Positions 54,954 to 63,030 of a stretch of 64,000 bases of DNA are shown here, in pieces. This stretch comes from Alphaproteobacteria bacterium (GTDB lineage: Bacteria; Pseudomonadota; Alphaproteobacteria; Caulobacterales; Caulobacteraceae). How positions within the stretch are numbered: position 1 is the stretch's first letter; every line of letters starts with the position of its first letter. Made by a program: the position numbers and the translations under genes. Below the pieces are notes generated by a model. That model had not been told where the DNA came from and did no database searches. It saw only the letters and a list, made by a program, of their open reading frames with translations. Where the stretch lies: contig JAHJOK010000075.1 of the NCBI GenBank assembly GCA_018820205.1, forward strand, positions 62,001 through 126,000, written 5' to 3'.

Positions 54954-55093
54954 GATGTTCGCTTCTGAAGAGTCGCGATATCGCAGATCGACATACTTCG
55001 GTACCTAGTGACGGCCGTTTTTGGCGCGAAACGCGCTGACGATGGTGCCGTTAGTGGATGGCGCTTCCACTCCAATCGCCTTAGCTCGGCGAG

Positions 55094-56551
55094 ATGCAAC
55101 GTAAGCCATCGGCCCTTCGGCCTGCCGCACAGTATGTTCGAATGTCCACTGATCATCAGCGATATTCACTGGTCAATCAGAAGGCGGCAATGTCCGCATA
55201 CGCCACCGCCGAAGGCTTTGAGATCGTCCGCTCCTATGCGGACGCGGGGAGAAGCGGCGTTACCACCAAACGCCGATCCGGCCTGAGTGAACTCCTCGCC
55301 GACGTGGTAAGCGGCAAGGCCGAGTTTAAAACAATTCTGGTCCTGGATGTTAGTCGATGGGGTCGATATCAGGACGCCGACGAGGCTGGCCACTACGAGT
55401 TTCTTTGCAGGGCTGCGGGCGTCGAGGTGATCTATACCGCTGAAGGTTTCACCGAAGGCTTGGCGGGGTCGATCTATAAGCACCTCAAGCGGGTGATGGC
55501 GGGCGAGTACAGCCGAGAGCTCTCTGCCAAGGTGCGGGCATCAAAGACCCGACTAGCCACGTCGGGGAATGCCCCCGGTGGCACCTGTGTCTACGGCCTC
55601 GCTCGGCAGGTGATTGAGCCCGACGGGTCGCTCGGGAAAGTGCTGGCGCGCGGAGAAAGAAAGGACCGACCTGAGCAGGCCGTGCAGATGATTGAGGAAG
55701 GACCTGAGCAATCCAGGGTGCTTCGCCGGATTTTCGACCTGTTCCTCACCGAGCAACTCTATCCTGTCCGCATCGCTGCGAAATTGAACAAAGAAGGGAT
55801 TCCTTGGCTTGATGGAACAGGGTGGACTCCCAATCGGGTGTCCAATGTCCTGCGCTGCGATCTGGTTACGGGTCGTCAACCGTTCGGCAAGACCACGCAC
55901 CTCCTAGGCCAACCGATCCGTTACAACGCACGGGATACTTGGGGCTCCGTTCGGGTCTTTGGGCCAATCGTTTCGGTCAAGGTCTTCAATGCAGCGGCTG
56001 CCCGTCTGCGAGCACTGAACGGCCATCATCACAAGACGGATGAAGAACTCCTCGACGATCTTCGGGCCGTCTACATCAAGCATGGGCGGCTCTCGAACGC
56101 GCTCATGGCCGCTACGCCGAACATGCACCGGCACTCGGCCTACCGCGCTCGCTTCGGATCGCTTGAAAATGCCTTCAAGCTTGTGGGAGCGTCCTATGCG
56201 GCCAGGCCGCGCGGCCGCAGACCAGACGGCACCCGCCTTTCGCGCGAGGAGGTCCTGGACCGTATTCGGGCGCTGTATGCGCGGCATGGGACGATCACAA
56301 TGGCGCTCTGCCATGCCGACAAATCGCTACCTCCCCTTGAGTATATTAGAGCCGAGTTCGGCGGATTGGCTGACAGCTTCGAGGCCGCTGGCATCACAAC
56401 CCACTTCTCCAGAGGGCGTCGAGCGTTTGCGAAGCGTCCAAATATTGATCCGGAGACCGGTGCCCGCGACCTGGGCAATGGCATCAACATCGGGGTTCAA
56501 GGCGGCCGTTACTTCCTAACGAAGAACGGGACTAAGCGGTATGGGATGTGA
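55094..56551 (+). CDS. Serine recombinase with two HNH-type repeats
   Basis: A 485-residue serine recombinase. The resolvase domain (about 1-150) has catalytic Ser18 in YVRMSTDHQRYS, the DVSRWGR arginine motif and AGEYSRELSAKV. A recombinase domain (about 170-290) has the linker region ILRRIFDLFLTEQ and GWTPNRVSNVLR. Then two similar 45-residue modules, LLDDLRAVYIKHGRLSNALM...RFGSLENAFKLVGA and VLDRIRALYARHGTITMALC...EFGGLADSFEAAGI, correspond to the HNH-associated repeat (PF18780-like), likely DNA-binding. The zinc-ribbon region of large recombinases is absent. Confidence 0.88.
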   Translation: MQRKPSALRPAAQYVRMSTDHQRYSLVNQKAAMSAYATAEGFEIVRSYADAGRSGVTTKRRSGLSELLADVVSGKAEFKTILVLDVSRWGRYQDADEAGHYEFLCRAAGVEVIYTAEGFTEGLAGSIYKHLKRVMAGEYSRELSAKVRASKTRLATSGNAPGGTCVYGLARQVIEPDGSLGKVLARGERKDRPEQAVQMIEEGPEQSRVLRRIFDLFLTEQLYPVRIAAKLNKEGIPWLDGTGWTPNRVSNVLRCDLVTGRQPFGKTTHLLGQPIRYNARDTWGSVRVFGPIVSVKVFNAAAARLRALNGHHHKTDEELLDDLRAVYIKHGRLSNALMAATPNMHRHSAYRARFGSLENAFKLVGASYAARPRGRRPDGTRLSREEVLDRIRALYARHGTITMALCHADKSLPPLEYIRAEFGGLADSFEAAGITTHFSRGRRAFAKRPNIDPETGARDLGNGINIGVQGGRYFLTKNGTKRYGM

Positions 56552-56668
56552 GTGACCGAAGCTGGCCCCCAGATGATGGACGCCCCTAGACTACTCCACC
56601 ACATGAAGGTCGTCGCTGTGCTGTAGGTCGTCGGCTAGCGACGTGACCCCGGTGATCAGTCGGCTTGG

Positions 56669-58249
56669 TCACAGGCTGAACGGCGGGTTCCCGCGCGGGT
56701 CAATCGAAGCCCAGTAATCGACGGGTGCCGACACACCGCCACGCGTTTCGATCTGAATTGCAGGATCCGGAATCGTGAGACGAGCGTGACGCCCGTCCTC
56801 GCAGAAGGCGTATGCTCGAGCCCACGATTCAATTGCCGCGTCCGTCGAAGGTGCTGAACATGCGGCGCTGACGCGCTGGCAAAACTCGAGGGACCGAACG
56901 AAGATTGAGGGATCGCCGCGTCGCGATAAAGCACGAAGGGCGTCGAGATAGTCGTTGCGATAGACGGTGGGGATGACGATCCGAGACAGGCCCGCTGCCG
57001 CCAACTCCTTCGTCATCATGATCCGGCTCAGGCGTCCGTTGCCATCGTTGAAGGGATGGACGTCGGACAACAGAAAATGGACAAACAAGGCCCGGGAGAA
57101 TGGGTCCGATATCGACCGGAATATCGTCATTCCCTCTCGCAGGGTCCCGATGACGAGCCCGGGAAGGACGAAACTGGTATCACCGGCTTTGTTGGCCTTG
57201 GTCTTGAACACGCCGGGCCTGACCGAAGGGCGAGCATTCATCAAAAGCCGATGGCGCTCCTGGATTTCGTCGATGAAGGCGTCGGGATCGACCGCCGCTG
57301 CCGATCGCGCCCCGAGATCGACGAGCTGAAGATAGGTGCCGAGAATGTCGTGGCCGTCTTCGGGGCGGGCGTCGGGCATCTTTCCCTCGAAGACGATTTC
57401 GGCGGCTTCGCTGACAAGGAATTCCGTGCCTTCGATGAAATTCGAGAAGTAGGCCTCTATGAATGCGCCGGCGGTCTTACGTTCCGGCGTCGTGACGGCG
57501 TCCAGGATGCTCACCGGCGCGCGTGATTGAAGGTACTCGACCAATTTCACGAGCCGTTCGATGCAATGGGGATCAAGGGGATTCCCTTGGGCCCTGGCTC
57601 GTCCCTGGCGCGTCGAGACAGTTGATTCCCGAGTGCGCAACAGCGCGCCGATCAGGCTGTTCAGCACGATAAACTCTTTGTCGCGGTCGATGAGGGGGGC
57701 GAGGTCACGGGCTGCGTCGCGGATGTGGTTAAGGTGGTCCTCGCCATGGGTGGAGCAGAGGCTATCAAGTTGCGCCTCCACCGCCGCCAGTCCGGTTGTG
57801 CGCGATGGGCCTTTGCCGCCAGCGCGTGACGGGGTGATGTTGTCGAGCAGCTTTCGGATGGGACCCGCCAACCATGTGCCGAGAAACGGAATATCTCCAT
57901 CCACCGGGCCCCTGCCTTCGCGGAAATTGATCACGAGACCCGGCACCCTGATGATGTCGCGCGTGCGCGGCGCGCTCATGAAGACGAAGGCGTCTGTCTG
58001 AGCACCGTCGGCTGAGCCGTCACGCCAAGGCTTGCCGTCCATACCGGTTCGATCTGTCGCGACCCCGTCAGGCACCAGCTTGCCGACGATCTTGAACCAA
58101 TTTCTGCGAACCAGGGCTTCGATCGGCTCGGCAGAAGGTTCCGCGTAGATGCCGCTGGCAATGCGATTGAGCCTGCCGGCTTCGTGGTCCCTTCGGACCT
58201 TTCGGTCGAAGGCCACATCACCCGAGGGGGTAAAGATGATATCGGCCAC
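56669..58249 (-). CDS. Fic-domain protein with AbiEi-like N-terminus
   Basis: A 526-residue protein. The Fic motif HPFNDGNGRLSR starts at His398, complete, so AMP- or other nucleotidyl-transfer is likely. The inhibitory motif SNFIEG (269-274, form SxxxEG) precedes the core, as in class II Fic proteins that self-inhibit. The first 50 residues (FDRKVRRDHEAGRLNRIASGIYAEP) resemble the winged-helix N-terminus of AbiEi-type antitoxins, which bind operators. A self-contained toxin/antitoxin-like or signalling protein with DNA-binding autoregulation is inferred. Direct repeats lie at its promoter. Confidence 0.88.
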   Translation of the reverse strand: MADIIFTPSGDVAFDRKVRRDHEAGRLNRIASGIYAEPSAEPIEALVRRNWFKIVGKLVPDGVATDRTGMDGKPWRDGSADGAQTDAFVFMSAPRTRDIIRVPGLVINFREGRGPVDGDIPFLGTWLAGPIRKLLDNITPSRAGGKGPSRTTGLAAVEAQLDSLCSTHGEDHLNHIRDAARDLAPLIDRDKEFIVLNSLIGALLRTRESTVSTRQGRARAQGNPLDPHCIERLVKLVEYLQSRAPVSILDAVTTPERKTAGAFIEAYFSNFIEGTEFLVSEAAEIVFEGKMPDARPEDGHDILGTYLQLVDLGARSAAAVDPDAFIDEIQERHRLLMNARPSVRPGVFKTKANKAGDTSFVLPGLVIGTLREGMTIFRSISDPFSRALFVHFLLSDVHPFNDGNGRLSRIMMTKELAAAGLSRIVIPTVYRNDYLDALRALSRRGDPSIFVRSLEFCQRVSAACSAPSTDAAIESWARAYAFCEDGRHARLTIPDPAIQIETRGGVSAPVDYWASIDPRGNPPFSL

Positions 58250-58282
58250 GAGATTCTCCCAAGCGCGTGGAATCTCTCAAAA

Positions 58283-58418
58283 TGTCCGTGAGATTCTCGT
58301 AAACCGACTAAATGTCCGTATTTCTCTCGTAAGGCTTTTTCTCGTAGGCCTCAAGAGTGATTGCCGGTTGTCCGTCAGATTCTCATAAGGGCGTGATTTG
58401 TCCGTCGGCATCTCATAA
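58283..58418. repeat. Four TGTCCGT...TCTC(A/G)TAA direct repeats upstream of fic
   Basis: Four 20-nt direct repeats: 58283 (TGTCCGTGAGATTCTCGTAA), 58313 (TGTCCGTATTTCTCTCGTAA), 58369 (TGTCCGTCAGATTCTCATAA) and 58399 (TGTCCGTCGGCATCTCATAA). Copies 1-2 and 3-4 are spaced exactly 30 bp, about three helical turns. Partial copies occur nearer the start (GAGATTCTC at 58250). They lie between fic and an XRE gene and look like an operator array. Confidence 0.85.
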
Positions 58419-58459
58419 CGCTTCGTCCCTCTCGGCACCGCACTGGTCTGATTGCGGTT

Positions 58460-58708
58460 TTATCTCTCGAACCCGCGCGTAAGGCGGACGCCCGGCCCCG
58501 AATCGCCTGTGCTGTGTAAGAAGGTGACTCCGGCGTCTTCAAGCGCCCGTTGTACGGCTTCAACATTAGCGGCCGAGCTACGCCCCGGGCCGAGGCGGCT
58601 CTCCATGCGCACAATGGTGGGAAGCGAGAGAGCCGAAGCCTTCGCTAAGGCCGGCTGACTCCAGCTCAATAAAGCGCGCGCAGCTCGGATTTGCGACGAA
58701 GTCAGCAT
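58460..58708 (-). CDS. XRE-family regulator
   Basis: An 82-residue protein with one XRE helix-turn-helix: IRAARALLSWSQPALAKASALSLPTIVRME, then a short C-terminal part (VQRALEDAGVTFLHS) typical of small XRE repressors of mobile elements. The region before it contains three copies of an ATGATTTTAT-type motif, and a gene is transcribed the other way, so it probably controls the divergent promoter. Confidence 0.9.
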   Translation of the reverse strand: MLTSSQIRAARALLSWSQPALAKASALSLPTIVRMESRLGPGRSSAANVEAVQRALEDAGVTFLHSTGDSGPGVRLTRGFER

Positions 58709-58711
58709 GTC

Positions 58712-58786
58712 ATGATGATTTTATGATCACGCAAGATGATTTCATGTTGACACCCGACCCTCTCTGAATGACTATAAAATCATCAT
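58712..58786. promoter_or_regulatory. ATGATGATTTTAT operator-like repeats
   Basis: ATGATGATTTTAT (58712-58724) and its exact reverse complement ATAAAATCATCAT (58774-58786) form a 13-bp inverted repeat; a third partial copy, ATGATTTCAT, lies between them (58737-58746). This AT-rich stretch separates the XRE gene and the divergent 58809 gene. Candidate binding sites for the XRE protein. Confidence 0.65.
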
Positions 58787-58808
58787 AGGTGATTAGAAGG
58801 CTTTAGTC

Positions 58809-59351
58809 ATGGGCTCGCGTCGAAAGACGGGCGTCGAGGACGCGCGCCTGCCTGAGATTTCCAGGCGCGCGCTCATCGCGGGAACATCGGTTGTGGCATT
58901 TGGTGCGGTCAATCCTGCCGCATCCGCCAATCCGGCGTCCGTCCCGTTGGTCGCCTCCACAGAGGCGACCAGACACTGCAAGAACTGGCTGGCTATCGAC
59001 GCCCAGATTGGGCGGCTCCAGACCCGCTGGGCGAAACTGGAGGGCTGGCTGATCCGGGAGCATTCCTGGTGCAATCTTAGCCCCTCCGAACAGCAAGCCT
59101 TGCCGTGGTCCAAGGAGCTTCGGGACATAGACGGCATGTTGGACACGTTGTTCGAGAAGCGTGAGCGTTTGTTGGAGGCTATTTCGGAGTCCGCATCCGT
59201 GAGCTTCGAGGCGATCATCGCAAGGCTCGCTGTCCTGGAGCGTCTGATTTGGCCCGAGGACCATCCGGAAGCCCACGCCATGATTGCGAGATCGCGGCAG
59301 GATCTCATCGCATTGTGGGCGGAGACCCGGCACGGCGTGTTCGTCGCATAG
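58809..59351 (+). CDS. Hypothetical protein with Tat-like signal
   Basis: A 180-residue protein. The N-terminus has twin arginines before a hydrophobic stretch (EISRRALIAGTSVVAFGAV), cleaved near ASAN, suggesting export through Tat. The rest is helical with tryptophans and acidic residues (RWAKLEGWLIREHSWC; LIWPEDHPEAHAM). No catalytic motif. Similar genes occur in alphaproteobacterial mobile elements, but function is unknown. Confidence 0.65.
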   Translation: MGSRRKTGVEDARLPEISRRALIAGTSVVAFGAVNPAASANPASVPLVASTEATRHCKNWLAIDAQIGRLQTRWAKLEGWLIREHSWCNLSPSEQQALPWSKELRDIDGMLDTLFEKRERLLEAISESASVSFEAIIARLAVLERLIWPEDHPEAHAMIARSRQDLIALWAETRHGVFVA

Positions 59352-59382
59352 ACCAGCCACGGCTCCGACCGAGGACAGGCGG

Positions 59383-59700
59383 ATGACAGCATCAAAACCT
59401 CGGTCAAGGCACCGCCGTGTACGAAGCTCTGAGGATGTCCTCAAGACCGCGATCTTGCGACTGCCGGCCAAGCTGCGCGACGTGTTCGTTCTCCATCGTT
59501 TCGGGGGTTTGACCTACGACGAGATCGGATTCCGTCTTGGGATAGCCCCGGAAGTTGCGCAGGCGGCGCTTGCCGCCGCGCTGGTGCGGCTCGCACGGGC
59601 GGTCAGGATATCCGAGCGTGAAGAGGCCCTGGAACTCACGCGATCGAAAAAGCGAGACATAGCCGCAGGGCGATCCGCGCCGAGGCGCGGCGGGCTTTAG
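59383..59700 (+). CDS. Sigma-70 region 4-like small protein
   Basis: A 105-residue protein. RLPAKLRDVFVLHRFGGLTYDEIGFRLGIAPEVAQAAL is the region-4 (-35 binding) helix-turn-helix of ECF sigma factors (Sigma70_r4_2). Region 2, needed for -10 melting and core binding, is missing, so it is not a complete sigma factor and may be an activator or anti-sigma-like partner. It lies 31 bp after the Tat-signal gene, probably in one operon. Confidence 0.8.
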   Translation: MTASKPRSRHRRVRSSEDVLKTAILRLPAKLRDVFVLHRFGGLTYDEIGFRLGIAPEVAQAALAAALVRLARAVRISEREEALELTRSKKRDIAAGRSAPRRGGL

Positions 59701-59896
59701 GCTTCGCCCTGAGCTTCCGGCTGGGCCGGTGATCTCAGCCCATGCGGGTGACAATCCCTATCGCGAAGGGCTCGGGGCGTTGCCCCTGGCGCACTTCGGA
59801 GAGCCTTCCGCCCAGCTTCTCTCGCGGTGCTCGTTGCAGCAGGGTCCCCGCGAAGTCTCCCGCTCCGTTTGCTCCCCCAGTCTCGCCGACGGGCAA

Positions 59897-59913
59897 GGGT
59901 TCAGTACGAACCC
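59897..59913. other. GGGTTC/GAACCC hairpin before small gene
   Basis: GGGTTC-AGTAC-GAACCC lies 17 bases before the ATG of the next gene within a 230-bp gap that holds nothing else recognisable. A leader hairpin or weak terminator; no tRNA is present although it resembles a T-arm. Confidence 0.35.
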
Positions 59914-59930
59914 AAACCCCAGAGGCGGAT

Positions 59931-60239
59931 ATGAAGAAGGACTATTCAATCACACGGACACACTGGAACGGCATCGAGATCGAAATCAGGTGGAACGCCG
60001 ACTATCTGGTCTATGACGACAGAACCCACATGGCCCATCTGGAAGTGGTGAGCGTGTCGCCCAAGCGGGCCCCGTTGCCGATCACCGAGACAGGTTACAG
60101 GTCGCACTTCACGCCCAAGGCGGCTATGGACGGTTACGACAGTGCGGAAGCCTTCGTCGAGGCGTGGTTGGATCACGAGTCACGGTCGCCGGAATGGAAG
60201 GCCTTCGATCAGGCGAACAGGCAGTTGTCGCTATTCTAG
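59931..60239 (+). CDS. Hypothetical mobile-element protein
   Basis: A 102-residue acidic protein (MKKDYSITRTHWNGIEIEI..., then TETGYRSHFTPKAAMDGY and FVEAWLDHESRSPEWK). Small proteins with the WNGIEIEIRW and TETGYRSHF signatures occur in plasmids and integrative elements of alphaproteobacteria. Function unknown. Confidence 0.7.
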   Translation: MKKDYSITRTHWNGIEIEIRWNADYLVYDDRTHMAHLEVVSVSPKRAPLPITETGYRSHFTPKAAMDGYDSAEAFVEAWLDHESRSPEWKAFDQANRQLSLF

Positions 60240-60540
60240 ACGGGCGGACGGGCGAGATGGTTACGGTTGGCGCGGACGTCTGCCGTTACCATCCATAAGG
60301 CCTTGGGCTAGCGGTGTTTGCGCGTCGTGTCCTCAGAGGGAGCTGCGACGGCCTTCCCTGGCGCCTTGGGGAGCCCGCTCGCTAATACGAATAAGCTGCC
60401 CAAATCATTGGACGCCGCCGCCGACTCCCGCCATTTTTTGCTGCCCACGTGAAGAATTATCTACACGAATTCTACACGGCATTTTTGCTCGGATAAATCG
60501 TCTAATTTTACTTGGGCTTACCGCAGGAAGAGAAGCCTGC
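60240..60540. other. Gene-free stretch, candidate right island edge
   Basis: No gene is visible for 300 bp. Around 60450-60500 the composition becomes AT-rich and contains CTACACGAATTCTACACGG, which resembles CTACACGATGTATGCACG and TGCACAAAATCTGCACG at the integrase end. This could be the other attachment region of the element. No exact long direct repeat was found by eye. Confidence 0.35.
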
Positions 60541-60710
60541 CTTTCTCCCGGCGGGAGAGGGCTTGAGCACACACGAGCGTCAGCGAGTGTTCTTCGCGCG
60601 AAAGGGTGAGGGGTTGGCGCTAACCGTTGAGGGCACGACCCTCACCCTTTCGGCTGAAGACGCATCGCTCCGCTCTGCGAGCCTCAAGCCCTCTCCCACT
60701 GGGAGAGGGG
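60541..60710. repeat. Palindromic element D
   Basis: About 170 bp. Outer arms CTTTCTCCCGGCGGGAGAGG pair approximately with the right side CCTCTCCCACTGGGAGAGG, then GCTTGAG with CTCAAGC; inner arms GAAAGGGTGAGG pair with CCTCACCCTTTC. It abuts the end of the DpnI-like gene. Similar in design to elements A-C though of different sequence. Confidence 0.8.
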
Positions 60711-61499
60711 TCACGCCCGCCGGTACGTCCCCCGCCCGCCGAACTCCAGCCACCCCATGTCCCGCAGCACCTGAAGCTGCTGCCTGATCTTCGGCCGGAC
60801 ATTGTTGTTGCCCGGATAGATCGCCGCCAGCCGCGCCTCGAACCCATAGACCTCGGCCAGGGTGAACTCCGGCCTTCCGATATCCTCGACGCATTTCATC
60901 ACATCGAGCAGCCAGCCCCGTGCGGTCGGCGCGGCGTCCCTCAGGAACAGGGTCGCGCGCCACTGGTCCAGCACGGCCTGTTTCGCCACGTGCGACCCGG
61001 CCCGGATCAGCGGGATACGACCGGCCAGCGGCACCTTGCCGATCAGGATGTTGCACCCCTGCCAGCCCGCGCGACGCGCCGTCATCGACAACGGCTTGCG
61101 CGGCTCGATGATCGCTTCGGTGAAGAAGTGGCTCGGCACGACGATCAGGTCGGTGACGCGGGTGCGGGCCTTGTCATAGCCCATGACCATAAGGCTGGGA
61201 TTGTTCGCCGCCGCCAGCCGCGCCTTCATCGCGCCCCAGGCGCCGTTGACCAGCTTTGCGTCCGTGCGGCCTTTGGTGGCCTTGAGTTCGTATTCCTCAG
61301 CGCAGACTCCGCAATGGAAGTCTGCCACCGGCGAGTTGGCCGCGAAGGCGGTCAGGGGCGTCGCGCCGCAGCTCGGGCAGAAGGCGTTGGCGGCGACCCA
61401 GCCCTCGCTCAGGACGCGGGCGTTCTGGGTCGGCCCCTTGAAGACCGCCGCGTCTTCGGCGAAGCCGAGCGTGCTCCAGGGGGCGTCGTCTTCGGTCAT
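60711..61499 (-). CDS. DpnI-like methyl-directed restriction endonuclease
   Basis: A 262-residue enzyme. Zinc cysteines Cys41/Cys44 (FCPSCG) and Cys63/Cys66 (HCGVC) surround the PD-(D/E)xK core: Asp60 (VADFHC), Glu71 and Lys73 (EYELKATKG); the Asp-to-Glu spacing of 11 equals that in DpnI. The C-terminal winged helix begins around residue 190 (ILRD-like YPGNNNVRPKIRQQLQVLRDMGWL). It should cut adenine-methylated GATC. No GATC methylase is in this window, consistent with targeting foreign methylated DNA. Confidence 0.9.
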   Translation of the reverse strand: MTEDDAPWSTLGFAEDAAVFKGPTQNARVLSEGWVAANAFCPSCGATPLTAFAANSPVADFHCGVCAEEYELKATKGRTDAKLVNGAWGAMKARLAAANNPSLMVMGYDKARTRVTDLIVVPSHFFTEAIIEPRKPLSMTARRAGWQGCNILIGKVPLAGRIPLIRAGSHVAKQAVLDQWRATLFLRDAAPTARGWLLDVMKCVEDIGRPEFTLAEVYGFEARLAAIYPGNNNVRPKIRQQLQVLRDMGWLEFGGRGTYRRA

Positions 61500-61527
61500 G
61501 CGGGCAGCATGGCGGAGCGTTGGTTAG

Positions 61528-61746
61528 TCAGCCCTTACCGCAGACGGTGGACTCGATCTCTTCGCCATCGGCGTCGAGGGTCACGACCCGGGCGGCGTCA
61601 AATTCGACGGTGCCCTGCTCGACCCATTTGATTTCAGGCCCGCCATCGTAGGCGATCTCAGCGGCCTCTTCGGCCGAGTCGGCTTCAATCTCGGTCGTGT
61701 AATCGACGTAAGCATCGACGCGGCTGAGGACAGTGAATTTCGGCAT
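61528..61746 (-). CDS. Small acidic hypothetical protein
   Basis: A 72-residue protein (MPKFTVLSRVDAYVDYTTEI, then EADSAEEAAEIAYDG). The SAEEAAEIAYDG region resembles small DpnD/PcfM-like proteins with a beta-strand then helix. Start chosen for GGAGG seven bases ahead of ATG. 28 bp upstream of the DpnI-like gene on the same strand, so possibly co-transcribed with it. Confidence 0.65.
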   Translation of the reverse strand: MPKFTVLSRVDAYVDYTTEIEADSAEEAAEIAYDGGPEIKWVEQGTVEFDAARVVTLDADGEEIESTVCGKG

Positions 61747-61941
61747 GGCGTTTCCTCCATTTTGAGAAGGAAAGGGATCCATAACAATGAGATAGGTGCA
61801 AGCTGTTCTGTGGAGGTGAGCTACCGCCGACCAAGGGATCATCCAGCGACCACTAGCTCGCTCCGTCAGAATCAGCCTACGGATCAGGACTCGTTGAACG
61901 AGAGAATCGCGCTAACCTCTGGTCGAAACTGGAGGTGCGTT

Positions 61942-62598
61942 GTGACGAGGTTTGGTTTTTCCGCTTTCCTGAAAATGCTGTCGCTGAACGACCGGCCACA
62001 GCGCACAGAGATGCGTAACCGCCTGCGACCCAGTTCCGGCACCGGCTACGACTTCCATCGGCAATTTAGGCTCTTGGCCCATCGTTACCTCGGCGGTGGC
62101 GAGGTTCTCGAACAGCTGCTGGTCGAAACACACGGGTGGGGGAACGAGGCTGAAGGGCGGGCCGCCCGAGAAGCTTTGGAGTTTCTTGAGGATTGGCGGG
62201 GCCACACTCCAAGTGCCTTGTTCAACTTCGAGCCCCGGGTGTGGGAGAGTTCGAGTCGAGCGTTCGCCGTAAAATACACGCCCGATTTCGGGATCGAGAT
62301 CGACGGCGTCCGGGTCGCCGTCCATATCTGGAAGACTCAACACCCGCCTCTCGACGCGCGGATGACATACGTAGCACTGTCGCTCTTTGCGGACCTGTAT
62401 CTGGACGACCCCGCCGGTCCGCAAGACGTGGCCGTCCTCTCCGTCATTGATGGACATTTGTACCGCCTGAGCGAAGTCGCTGATCAATCTGTTCTCGCGG
62501 AGCGCGTTATGGCGGCGATCGAGAACCTCATAGACGAACTCGGCGACGCGGCTCCCCCGCCGCCGCCTGCCGGCGATCAACCGGGCCAGAGACCTTAG
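61942..62598 (+). CDS. Hypothetical protein
   Basis: A 218-residue protein. Start GTG with GGAGG eight bases ahead, preferred over an ATG at 61762 in a poorly coding stretch. RLRPSSGTGYDFHRQFRLLAHRYL and the later VRVAVHIWKTQHPPLDARMTYVALSLF are its main landmarks, followed by a Pro-rich end. No family recognised. Confidence 0.6.
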   Translation: MTRFGFSAFLKMLSLNDRPQRTEMRNRLRPSSGTGYDFHRQFRLLAHRYLGGGEVLEQLLVETHGWGNEAEGRAAREALEFLEDWRGHTPSALFNFEPRVWESSSRAFAVKYTPDFGIEIDGVRVAVHIWKTQHPPLDARMTYVALSLFADLYLDDPAGPQDVAVLSVIDGHLYRLSEVADQSVLAERVMAAIENLIDELGDAAPPPPPAGDQPGQRP

Positions 62599-62686
62599 GC
62601 AACCGGGCTTGGGCTCCGAGCACAAAACATTAGGTCTACTGCCTCTACTCCTCGCGATCGGAGCTTCCGAACCATCTAAGCGCATC

Positions 62687-62705
62687 TGCCAACCGGAGGT
62701 TGGCA
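62687..62705. terminator. TGCCAACC-GGA-GGTTGGCA hairpin
   Basis: A perfect 8-bp stem with a 3-base loop about 90 bp after the 62598 stop. It has no following T-run, so termination is a weak inference. Confidence 0.4.
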
Positions 62706-62785
62706 ACATTTCGATGTAGAGTTAGCTATTCTGAACGCGCGGCAAAAACGCCCGTACCGAGGCCTTGGGCCGAAACTAGGTCAGC

Positions 62786-62989
62786 ATGATCCAGACCCGA
62801 ACGCGCGAGCACAACCGCAAGCCGGACGAGCAGCACGATCTGGTCGAGGCATGCACTACCGGGCCGTATCTGGAACTGCTCGCGCGTGGTCAACGGCCGG
62901 GTTGGGCCGTGTGGGGTAATCACGCGGACGAGACATATGCCTCGACGTGGAAGACGTATTCGTACAATTCATCAGTGGCGGCCGAGTAA
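62786..62989 (+). pseudogene. C-terminal fragment of MT-A70 adenine methyltransferase
   Basis: The 67 residues REHNRKPDEQHDLVEACT, PYLELLARGQRPGWAVWGN and ETYASTWKTYSYN correspond to the C-terminal end of MT-A70-family DNA N6-adenine methylases of phages and plasmids (usual pattern RxHSxKPDEQ and ELFARxxRPGWxxWGN). The catalytic DPPW part is absent and an in-frame stop lies just upstream, so this is a remnant. Confidence 0.72.
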
Positions 62990-63030
62990 ACCCAGATTTC
63001 GATATTAGCCGCTCACTGTGGAGATAATCC

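Noticed and set aside
58283..58418. CRISPR array
   Set aside because: Only four 20-nt direct repeats, unequal spacers of 10 and 36 bases and no cas genes; an operator array fits better.
59897..59913. tRNA gene
   Set aside because: Only a T-arm-like hairpin; no acceptor, D or anticodon stems around it.
61762..61941. Longer N-terminus for the 61942 gene
   Set aside because: The additional 60 residues look non-coding and a GTG with a strong GGAGG lies at 61942.
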